From Rhodospirillales bacterium (GTDB taxonomy: Bacteria; Pseudomonadota; Alphaproteobacteria; Micavibrionales; Micavibrionaceae): a DNA stretch of 64,000 nucleotides. The notes beneath the pieces are model-generated. The model did no database searches. It was not told where the DNA came from and saw nothing but the letters and a program-made list of their open reading frames with translations. The DNA lies in assembly GCA_023898785.1 (NCBI GenBank), contig CP060239.1:1612001-1676000 (forward strand). The letters run 5' to 3'. Of the stretch, positions 33,917 to 41,411 are shown piece after piece. The position numbers and the translations under genes are program-made. Within the stretch, counting starts at the first letter, position 1; each line of letters begins with the position of its first letter.

Positions 33917-33945
33917 ATGTAGTGATGTGCTTTGATGTTGGGGTC

Positions 33946-33975
33946 TTGCCGCAGGTGGGTAAAGCACCTTATACT
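33946..33975 (+). promoter_or_regulatory. candidate sigma70 promoter of the first secretion block
   Basis: TTGCCG (33946-33951) and TATACT (33970-33975) are 18 bp apart, about 70 bp upstream of the gene at 34044. The -35 matches the consensus at four of six positions and the -10 at five of six. Confidence 0.4.
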
Positions 33976-34043
33976 GTGAAGTGTTGAGGTATATTTAAAC
34001 ACTTCCTTTTCATTCACCAGGCCTCTTAACAAACTTTATAAAT

Positions 34044-35282
34044 ATGGATCAGAACGCCGCTTATCTTCTTCAAATGCTCGAAACACTCGGCGCTCCTCTC
34101 ATGAGTGCAATTGTGTCCGCACAGCCCTTAGACCAGTCAACCACTCTTCAATCTGAAGCGCAATCAATCGCCGCGCTTTTGGGGAAAACAGTTGAAACAA
34201 GCATTGATCTTGGCCAGATCATGGATATTAATCCGGCCGAGGCACAGGATGATACATTGCGCGTTGCCTTGGCCGGGCTCGCCGGGCCCTTGGTCGCCGG
34301 ACAATATGTGCGCCGTGGGCAGGTGCCAGAAACTGCAGATCTAAAAAAAATTACCAATGCTCTGCAAGCTGTTTTAAGTTTTTCGGATAATTTTACGCCT
34401 ACAGCTGAAACGATTGGACGCCTTAAAAACCTTCAAGCTTCCGGACAAATCGTTGATTCTTACCAAACGCAAATTCAATATATGCAGGCTTTTATTCCCG
34501 TGATTGATGCCATTGCTGCTTTTCCATTTGGCCAGCCTGAAGCCAAGTTGATTATGGATGTGAGTGCACGACTGGTGAAAAAAGCTGTAGATCTGCGTGA
34601 AACACTTTTGCCCGGTATTGATGATGAGGCCGTGCAAAAACGCACAGAGCTCGGATTGCTTAATGCGGTGGCCACTCTTTACAGCAATTGCCACAAAGCT
34701 GAGACGGATAAAGTTTTAAACACAGAAGATACTTCGCGCGAAGGCGGTCTCAGTATAGAGCCGGTATGGACTGCGTTTGAAACGCGTGCTGCGATGTTGG
34801 AGGCTTTAGCTGCGCGCATTGCGCCTGGAGGTGTAAAGAAAAGTGACGATTCTTCCAGCAAAGCCCCTGTTAGTGTTCTGCCAACAATAGCGCCGCAAGA
34901 ACCTGTTTCCCCGCCGCCTGCCGAAACCCAGCAACCACAAGAGCCTGTCATTCCCAAAACCCCTGTTGCTGCAGCGCCGTCTATACAGCCACCTGCCGAA
35001 ATCCAAGCGCAAGGCAATCCACCTGGACAAAATCCCATGGCCATGTTTGCAAAATCCAAAACCGATGCTGCAGCGCCCTCAGAGCCGCCACAAGCTCCCC
35101 CCATACAATCGCCGCCGCAAGTACCCCCGGCTTCCGGTGAGAAACCGCCTGTTCCTGCAGCCCCTCCCCCTCCTCCAGAGCAACCTTCACCGGCCGCGCC
35201 GCCGGTGCTGCCTAGTGATCAGAGTGGTGAGAATAGCGGATCAGGTCCGATGAGTTTTTTCACTAAAAAAGGCGAGGAATAA
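34044..35282 (+). CDS. unknown cytosolic protein with Pro-rich tail, first gene of the Dot/Icm block
   Basis: The 412-residue product has no signal peptide or TM. The first ~260 residues are alpha-helical and Leu/Ala-rich (LLQMLETLGAPLMSAI and MQAFIPVIDAIAAFPFG). The last ~140 are low-complexity Pro/Ala/Gln (PAAPPPPPEQPSP), ending in GPMSFFTKKGEE. The motif MxxF-K-K recurs (PMAMFAKSK, PMSFFTKKG). I do not recognise it in known Dot/Icm or IncI Tra sets. Its position, directional with dotDCB, suggests a cytosolic adaptor or substrate-handling role (inference). The gap to the next gene is 40 bp. Confidence 0.6.
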   Translation: MDQNAAYLLQMLETLGAPLMSAIVSAQPLDQSTTLQSEAQSIAALLGKTVETSIDLGQIMDINPAEAQDDTLRVALAGLAGPLVAGQYVRRGQVPETADLKKITNALQAVLSFSDNFTPTAETIGRLKNLQASGQIVDSYQTQIQYMQAFIPVIDAIAAFPFGQPEAKLIMDVSARLVKKAVDLRETLLPGIDDEAVQKRTELGLLNAVATLYSNCHKAETDKVLNTEDTSREGGLSIEPVWTAFETRAAMLEALAARIAPGGVKKSDDSSSKAPVSVLPTIAPQEPVSPPPAETQQPQEPVIPKTPVAAAPSIQPPAEIQAQGNPPGQNPMAMFAKSKTDAAAPSEPPQAPPIQSPPQVPPASGEKPPVPAAPPPPPEQPSPAAPPVLPSDQSGENSGSGPMSFFTKKGEE

Positions 35283-35322
35283 GATGGTTTTTTCCGCGCT
35301 CATATTCGGGACATGATGAATT

Positions 35323-35739
35323 ATGGCTGCCAGTAAAATTCTTGCCGCATGTTTAATGCTCGCTTCTCAAACCTATTCCGTTCCACCTGCGGTTCTGGTC
35401 GGTATTTACAAAGCTGAGGGCGGTAAAGTCGGTCAGGAGGTTGTTAACAGTAACGGCTCTTATGATCTTGGCCCCATGCAGATTAATACGATCTGGCTTC
35501 CCGATCTGGCCAAACGCTGGGGCGTCAATGAAAACACTGCACGTAAATGGGTGCGTGATGACGCCTGCACTAATGTGGGTGTCGCGGCATGGATTTTTAA
35601 AGGGCATCTGGATGAAACTGGTAGTTTGTCCAAGGCTATCGCCCACTATCATTCGCGTACGCCACATCACGGTAGCCGTTACAAAAGCCGTGTGATTGAC
35701 ATTATGAAAGATAATGGGCTAATCAAAGCCGGACAATAA
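35323..35739 (+). CDS. lytic transglycosylase of the secretion cluster (VirB1/TrbN-like)
   Basis: The 138-residue product has the SLT fold: the catalytic Glu in GIYKAEGG and the substrate-binding segment YDLGPMQINTIWLPDL. The N-terminal ILAACLMLASQTYSV is weakly hydrophobic and part of the domain. Such small transglycosylases cut peptidoglycan to let type IV secretion machinery pass. It sits just before dotD. Confidence 0.85.
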   Translation: MAASKILAACLMLASQTYSVPPAVLVGIYKAEGGKVGQEVVNSNGSYDLGPMQINTIWLPDLAKRWGVNENTARKWVRDDACTNVGVAAWIFKGHLDETGSLSKAIAHYHSRTPHHGSRYKSRVIDIMKDNGLIKAGQ

Positions 35740-35920
35740 TCCTTTTTTATGCAATTAATTTAAAAACATTTTTAAATTTGGTTGGGGGCAGTTTTTCTTA
35801 TGCCGTTGCGACAGGTGAATGAAGCCGTTAATCTTGTGTTTAAAGGTCTTCTATTTTATGAATTTTCATAAAAGCTTTTTTGATTGTTTTAACCTTAGTT
35901 ATTATAGGTTTTTGGGTTCG

Positions 35921-36433
35921 ATGCGCAGATACTCTTTTCTACAAGCTTTGGTTTTGGTTGCTTTGGCAGTCGGGATTTCGGGCTGTTCCAGCCTTGAAAA
36001 ACACAGTGATGATGAGCCGCAGATTGTTGCGGCACCAGATACGGTTAGCGCAATGCTTGCCAATGCAGCGGATCGGGCTTCGAATGCATTGGAAACGCTT
36101 GCTGCCATTGAATCTGTTCGTACTCCCGCAACAAATATTGGCCCTGTTGGTAATGCTCCGCCGGAATTGCAACGCGCTATTACGGTAAACTGGGTTGGTC
36201 CGGTTGAACCAATCAGTAAGACACTGGCGCAAAGAGCGAGTTATGAATTCCTGACGATTGGTACACCTCCTCCCGTTCCTGTCGTTGTGTCCCTGGATGT
36301 TGAAAACCGCCCGGTTATTGACGTTCTTCGGGATTTAGGTTTGCAGCTTGGTGTGCGTGGAGACGTTAAAGTCGACAGCCAGCGCCGAGTGATCGAAATT
36401 CATTACCCTCCTAACACAGGTGTAGGCGGCTAG
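35921..36433 (+). CDS. dotD: DotD-like outer-membrane lipoprotein
   Basis: The 170-residue product has a lipoprotein signal (QALVLVALAVGISGCSS, lipobox Cys at about residue 20). It has the secretin-N/STN-like C-terminal fold of DotD: ITVNWVGPVEPISKTLAQRA and VVVSLDVENRPVIDVLRDLG. In Legionella, DotC and DotD recruit DotH to the outer membrane in the core complex. The start MRRYSFLQ puts the signal at the N-terminus. It is followed by dotC after 20 bp. The length is close to the Legionella protein. Confidence 0.88.
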   Translation: MRRYSFLQALVLVALAVGISGCSSLEKHSDDEPQIVAAPDTVSAMLANAADRASNALETLAAIESVRTPATNIGPVGNAPPELQRAITVNWVGPVEPISKTLAQRASYEFLTIGTPPPVPVVVSLDVENRPVIDVLRDLGLQLGVRGDVKVDSQRRVIEIHYPPNTGVGG

Positions 36434-36453
36434 ATTCTAAGACTGGAACATCA

Positions 36454-37293
36454 ATGTATAGGCTTTCGCTTCATATATTTTTAGGATTGGCTTTCGCGTT
36501 AACGTTTGTTAATGCCGGCATGGTTTTGGCCAGTGATAAAAAAGATCTTGCCCCGCCGATGAGCCTGCGGGAATTGCAAAATATAGAAAAAGAAAGTCCA
36601 CTTGGCGAGGAAGAAACGGGGTTGCCGCTTGATATTCGTCGCGATGCTATTAAAGAAGCAGCGATTTCATTGGGTGCGCGCGGCGGGCTTGCATGGAAGT
36701 CCTATGATATTCGTCAGGAACTTGAACGACGCTCACGTTCCTTGGACAAGGTCTTTAATTTTCGCCAGCTTCTTATTGCCGCGCCTTCAGGCTTGTTGAT
36801 TGAGCCACCAATTATCAGCGAATCTATAAATGATATGCTGATTGAATCTGATGGGCAGCAGGCGGCTGTGTCTGATCGAATGTATAATATTATTAATAAT
36901 GCACGGATTGTTTCTACCGCTCGAACATGGCGAACATATCTTGAGCGTGACTGGGGTGAAGTTATTCCGCCGCCTGACGTTTTGCGTCCTGAAGATGAGG
37001 AAGAGCGCGCCTTGTGGACTGAACTGGTTTCTAAAGGATGGGAAGAGGGCGTGCGTCAGGCAGATGAAATTTTTCAAGACGATCTTAATATGTTGACTGC
37101 TGATTTTGAAGGAATGATTCGTTATCGGACCTTATTAACACAGGGCATGGTTTCCCAACCTTATGCTTTGCAGGTTGATCGAGGTATTACCGGCGATGGC
37201 AATGAAATGCGCATCGGTGATCGTGCCATACAGATCACAGGGGTTCCAGAGCTGATGACAGGATCTAATGAATGGCAGCCCGCAAACCGATAA
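36454..37293 (+). CDS. dotC: DotC-like core-complex protein
   Basis: The 279-residue product matches DotC: GARGGLAWKSYDIRQELERR, LLIEPPIISESINDM and a conserved RTWRTYLERDWGEV region. The signal sequence (FLGLAFALTFVNAGMVLAS) has no Cys, so it lacks the lipobox of the Legionella lipoprotein and is probably cleaved by signal peptidase I. It overlaps dotB by 22 bp and so is in the same transcript. Confidence 0.9.
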   Translation: MYRLSLHIFLGLAFALTFVNAGMVLASDKKDLAPPMSLRELQNIEKESPLGEEETGLPLDIRRDAIKEAAISLGARGGLAWKSYDIRQELERRSRSLDKVFNFRQLLIAAPSGLLIEPPIISESINDMLIESDGQQAAVSDRMYNIINNARIVSTARTWRTYLERDWGEVIPPPDVLRPEDEEERALWTELVSKGWEEGVRQADEIFQDDLNMLTADFEGMIRYRTLLTQGMVSQPYALQVDRGITGDGNEMRIGDRAIQITGVPELMTGSNEWQPANR

Positions 37294-38429
37294 GCCTTCT
37301 CAAACCTGAGGATAATTTTGCTGAAACCTGGCCTGAAGAACCTGATCGGTTTACTGAAGAGTTGGTTGACCCTGCCTTACTTTGGTGTGTGAAGCAAAAT
37401 TCTTCCGATATTACGATTCAATCAGACCGACCGATTTACAACGAAATTCATGGTACACTTTATCCTGCAACCTTTCGTAGCATTGATGCAGCAGATATGG
37501 CTGTTTTTCTGTCAAAAATCTATGGCCCGGAAGCACTAGCCCGTCTTGCCTCAGGTCGTGACCTTGATGTGTCTTATGAAATTCGACCTGATCGTTATAC
37601 GCGGATTCGCTTCCGTGTGAATATTACTGCAATTTTATCCAAAGGTCGCGATGCCGCTCAGATTACCATGAGGGTTTTACCAAGTGAGCCGCCAACCTTT
37701 AAAGATTTGGCTATTGAAGAAGAAATTATAGAGGCGTGGGCACCGCGTCAGGGTCTTGTGGTTATTACCGGGCCAACAGGTTCAGGAAAAACAACGTTGC
37801 TGGCCGCAGGAAACCGACATCTTTTGGAACGCCCAGAAGGATGCGGCAAAATGCTCACTTACGAAGCGCCGATCGAATATGTTTATGACACGATTGCAAG
37901 CCCGCGCTCTTTAGTTTCTCAATCTGAAATTCCAAGGCATTTGCCAGATTTTGCCAAGGGTGTGCGGAACGCCTTGCGGCGAAAACCTGAGATTATCCTT
38001 GTTGGTGAGTCGCGCGATAAAGAAACTATAAACGCCTCTATCGAAGCCTCTCAGACCGGACACGCCGTTTATACGACAACTCACACGATCGGGGTTGCTA
38101 ATACCATTCAGAGAATGCTTTCCAGCTATGATATGAACGAGCGCGAAGAACGCGCTATTGCCCTAATGGAAACGTTACGGCTCATTGTAACGCAAGCGCT
38201 GGTTCCCCGTGTGAGTGGCGGGCGGTGCGGCGTACGAGAATGGATGAGATTTCCTGATGAAGTGCGTGAAAAACTTATGGATATGCCCTTTACAGACTGG
38301 CCGAATGAAACCCAGCGGATGATTAATCAATACGGACAGACCATGCAGCGATCGGCTGAAATTGTATTTGAAGCTGGAATTATAGATCGCCGACATTATC
38401 TTTTGCTTTCTTCCAGCACTGGCGCTTAA
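37272..38429 (+). CDS. dotB: DotB-like secretion ATPase
   Basis: The 385-residue hexameric PilT/VirB11-type ATPase has Walker A GPTGSGKTTLL (residues 167-174), an Asp box in LTYEAPIEYVYD, Walker B PEIILVGESRDKET and a His box in TGHAVYTTTHT. DotB energises the IVB apparatus at the cytoplasmic face together with DotO. The overlap with dotC suggests tight coupling, and all motifs are intact. Confidence 0.95.
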   Translation: MAARKPISLLKPEDNFAETWPEEPDRFTEELVDPALLWCVKQNSSDITIQSDRPIYNEIHGTLYPATFRSIDAADMAVFLSKIYGPEALARLASGRDLDVSYEIRPDRYTRIRFRVNITAILSKGRDAAQITMRVLPSEPPTFKDLAIEEEIIEAWAPRQGLVVITGPTGSGKTTLLAAGNRHLLERPEGCGKMLTYEAPIEYVYDTIASPRSLVSQSEIPRHLPDFAKGVRNALRRKPEIILVGESRDKETINASIEASQTGHAVYTTTHTIGVANTIQRMLSSYDMNEREERAIALMETLRLIVTQALVPRVSGGRCGVREWMRFPDEVREKLMDMPFTDWPNETQRMINQYGQTMQRSAEIVFEAGIIDRRHYLLLSSSTGA

Positions 38430-38525
38430 TGAATATTTTGCGTTTATTTACTGTACCTTAACATTTACCTCTATAGAATTTTATTATAAACTGAACTTTC
38501 GGTACTAAATTAGTGAGCTTGGGCA

Positions 38526-38834
38526 ATGTCAGCAGCGGAAGAACTCGAGAATCTCCAGGAAAAAATGAATTGGCACTGGCGCAATTCCATGCGCGTTGTG
38601 CGGTTTTTTGCCTTTGATGCCAGGGCGGCGTTTATCGGAATTTTTCTACTGTTTAGGCTTACAAGCTGGCGTTTGTGGCTGCTTTTTATTGGGAATTTAG
38701 TTTTTTTCCGCTATCTGGAAAATAAGGGTTTGACTGTGCCTGCCGCGATGCGTAATTTACGTGCATGGATTGTCGGTGTTGAGCGTCCAGGCTGGGTTGC
38801 CGTGAAACGACGCAAATTCACGGATTATGGCTAA
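38526..38834 (+). CDS. icmT: IcmT-like small membrane protein
   Basis: The 102-residue product resembles IcmT/TraK: NWHWRNSMRVVRFFAFDARA, one hydrophobic segment (LWLLFIGNLVFFRYL) and the basic end AVKRRKFTDYG. In Legionella IcmT is an 86-residue protein needed for export and pore formation. It follows dotB in the same direction with a 96-bp gap. Confidence 0.82.
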   Translation: MSAAEELENLQEKMNWHWRNSMRVVRFFAFDARAAFIGIFLLFRLTSWRLWLLFIGNLVFFRYLENKGLTVPAAMRNLRAWIVGVERPGWVAVKRRKFTDYG

Positions 38835-38971
38835 TATTTTCATCCACCCTCACCTTAGAATTTCATAACAGCATTGCTTGTGTTTTGTCGCGCGGCGCTT
38901 TATGGTCGTATGAGTTTTCGTGATAAATAGGCTTAGGTTAAGAGCCGAGTCAGTAAGTAAGGATCTTCGAG

Positions 38972-40168
38972 ATGGCGATGAAGCTTTTTTCTTTTTACCG
39001 GGGTTCAGATATGCGTATGGCGGGCATCGCTTTTCTTGCAGTTCTGTTTAGTGTAACGACAACATATGCGGGATTTGAATGGGTTCCGGGACAACCTGCT
39101 CCTGTGGTCGCGGTTGAGAGCGCCCCGAGTCCGGCGCCTGTCCCTCCTGCACAAGAACTTTTAATGCAAGAGCCTCAACCTCTCAATCCTCTTCCGTATG
39201 AGCCAACACCGATGCCCGATTCAGGACCTGTCATTAAGGTTAAATCCATGGGGGCATCGTCTGAATCTGCACCCATATCGCAAAGTGCACAACAGCGCGT
39301 TATATTGCCTGATGATGCCCCTGAAACTGCACGCTCATCCTTGGCGATTAATCCTTTTCCTCAAGGTAAGCCTGCAGCCGTGGCCCCGGCACCCGAGATT
39401 GTAGTGCCACCAACGGTTACAGCGAATGAACAGCAGAGCGCTGAGCAGGCTGTCGTTGGTTTTGGCACGGACATGCCTTTGGCGCTTGCATTACAACAAA
39501 TTGCTCCTCCGGGTTATGCATTTTCTTTTGGCGAGAGCGTTAATCCAGGAGCAAAGGTTTCCTGGACAGGTGGTAAGCCGTGGATTGAGGTTATGAATGA
39601 AATGATTGCGCCGCTTGGCCTTCAGGCCAGCGTACGTGGGAAAGTTATCTTCGTACATAATGAACGTCATTCTGCCGTGGCCCCTTCAGAAAACCTTATT
39701 GAGCCCAGCGCCGGAGGGCAGGGTATGGCTGATCCGACCGTCTTGCTTCCAGAAGATATGGTTGATGGTATGCGTCGGCAAAATGTTCAAGACCCAGGTA
39801 TACAGGGCAAAGTTCAACCGCAAGAAACAATTGCTGCGCTGGACAAACGGGCGCTGGAATCTGTTAACGATATTCGTGAACCTCAAAGTCAGGAACAAGT
39901 CTGGGAAGCTGAAGCGGGTGACAGTCTAAAACAAACTCTTCAAAAATGGGGTAAAACGGGCAACTTTAATATTGATTGGCAAGCTATGCATGATTTTACG
40001 GTTCAATCCGATATCCTTGTCGCCGGACAGATCAATAAAGCCCTTAAAACCCTTGTCACCGACGGTCTATATACTACGGCGAAACCAACTTTTACTTTTG
40101 TGAATAATCATGATGAGGCGCAAAGCTCTACGCTGATTATTCAAGACCCGCAAAGCGCTTCTTTATAA
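38972..40168 (+). CDS. exported TcpQ-domain protein with secretin-N-like domain
   Basis: The 398-residue product has a signal sequence (IAFLAVLFSVTTTYAG), then a Pro-rich linker. An STN-like domain follows at ~160-230 (PPGYAFSFGESVNPGAKVS, WIEVMNEMIAPLGLQASVRG). A C-terminal TcpQ-type domain lies at ~310-398 (WEAEAGDSLKQTLQKWGKTG, FTFVNNHDEAQSSTLII). These domains occur in outer-membrane core proteins of type IV pili and secretion systems. The gene has AAGGA before its ATG. It may add to, or replace, DotK-like core parts (inference). Its end overlaps flgL by 6 bp, convergent. Confidence 0.72.
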   Translation: MAMKLFSFYRGSDMRMAGIAFLAVLFSVTTTYAGFEWVPGQPAPVVAVESAPSPAPVPPAQELLMQEPQPLNPLPYEPTPMPDSGPVIKVKSMGASSESAPISQSAQQRVILPDDAPETARSSLAINPFPQGKPAAVAPAPEIVVPPTVTANEQQSAEQAVVGFGTDMPLALALQQIAPPGYAFSFGESVNPGAKVSWTGGKPWIEVMNEMIAPLGLQASVRGKVIFVHNERHSAVAPSENLIEPSAGGQGMADPTVLLPEDMVDGMRRQNVQDPGIQGKVQPQETIAALDKRALESVNDIREPQSQEQVWEAEAGDSLKQTLQKWGKTGNFNIDWQAMHDFTVQSDILVAGQINKALKTLVTDGLYTTAKPTFTFVNNHDEAQSSTLIIQDPQSASL

Positions 40169-41374
40169 GAAGTTTACTAAGCTTAATTGCTGGACACTGG
40201 CCGTAACACGATAAGATGCGTCAAGTTGTATCTGTAACATGTTAATTTTAACTGCAACGTCGTTTAAATCAGCATTTTCAACGTCATCAATTGTGTTTTG
40301 CAATGCATTTTGGTCTGCTATATGCGTTCGGCGGACCTCTTCGATGCGCGCACGTGCACTTTCCAAGCGAAATCTTATTGTATCAATGTCATCCAGCGCA
40401 TTATTCACCATGCCGACAAGCTCATTAAACACCTGATAGAAGTTATCCTTCATATCATCAAGGGTTGCGCCCGGCGCTCCGTCAGCCAACGTTGGGTCGC
40501 CCGGTGTGTAAGGCTCCGCATATGCGTCGGCAATAGGCGGTAAATTTTCGTTTTTGATAAATGAGGCCGCAACCATAATATCTCGAAATGCCCGTTCATT
40601 GGCCAACGCGGTGTATTTCACTTCTATACGTTCATCAACACGAATAAAAACGTCGCCAACATTACCTGCGCTAAGTGCGGCTGAATAACCAATGATTGTG
40701 TCCGTCACGGCGTAAGGATCATCCGCCACGTTGCGTGAGCGCAATGCGCTAATCAGTTCGTCGCTTGTTAAATTCGTTGCTGCAGGCAGTGTTTCGTCCT
40801 TCCAGTTTGTGATCAGAGTGCTTAGCGCCGCATCCAATGTTCCATTGTTGTTATAAGGTTGCGTTAGTGAATCTGCGCCGCCTAGAAGATAGACATCGCC
40901 TTCTTGTACGTTGAGTAAATCTCCCATAAAGTTAAAAATGTTTGAAGCCAGATCCTGCATTGTTTTTAGATCAATATCCGGTTCAGAATCATTCATACCG
41001 ACTTGCGTTATTTCAACTGTGGTCGTAAGTGGATCGTCGTAATAAATGACCTCACCTTTTTGATGAGTACTTTCCTGTGAAAACTGAACGAGAGAATTAG
41101 CAAAGTTTTCGGCCTGCGCCTGAAATTCTTCGATTGCAGCCAGCATCTGATTGATGCGTCGATCCGCATTTTTTATATTGTTGATATAGGTGTCCAGAGA
41201 CTGAAAATTGGCCCGAGCACGCTTTGAAGCCAGAATGTTATTGTTCAACCCGCTGAAACGCTGGGTAATTTTACCCGTAGCGAGTTGTGTAGTCAGGTTA
41301 TTCAACTGGATATTCTGATCGTTGATTAAATTAATGCGGGTCAATGCCTGTCCTAATGTTGAAATGCCCGTCAT
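40163..41374 (-). CDS. flgL: flagellar hook-associated protein 3
   Basis: The 403-residue product matches FlgL/flagellin-type proteins. The N-terminal coiled coil reads GQALTRINLINDQNIQLNNL with LATGKITQRFSGLNNN, and the C-terminal matching helix contains NDVAVKINMLQIQLDASYR. FlgL joins hook and filament. It follows flgK after 37 bp on the same strand with an AAGGAG site. The middle domain is variable, as usual. Confidence 0.9.
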   Translation of the reverse strand: MTGISTLGQALTRINLINDQNIQLNNLTTQLATGKITQRFSGLNNNILASKRARANFQSLDTYINNIKNADRRINQMLAAIEEFQAQAENFANSLVQFSQESTHQKGEVIYYDDPLTTTVEITQVGMNDSEPDIDLKTMQDLASNIFNFMGDLLNVQEGDVYLLGGADSLTQPYNNNGTLDAALSTLITNWKDETLPAATNLTSDELISALRSRNVADDPYAVTDTIIGYSAALSAGNVGDVFIRVDERIEVKYTALANERAFRDIMVAASFIKNENLPPIADAYAEPYTPGDPTLADGAPGATLDDMKDNFYQVFNELVGMVNNALDDIDTIRFRLESARARIEEVRRTHIADQNALQNTIDDVENADLNDVAVKINMLQIQLDASYRVTASVQQLSLVNFL

Positions 41375-41411
41375 TTTTTGCTCCTTAATCTTTCAAATTT
41401 TTGTAAATGCC

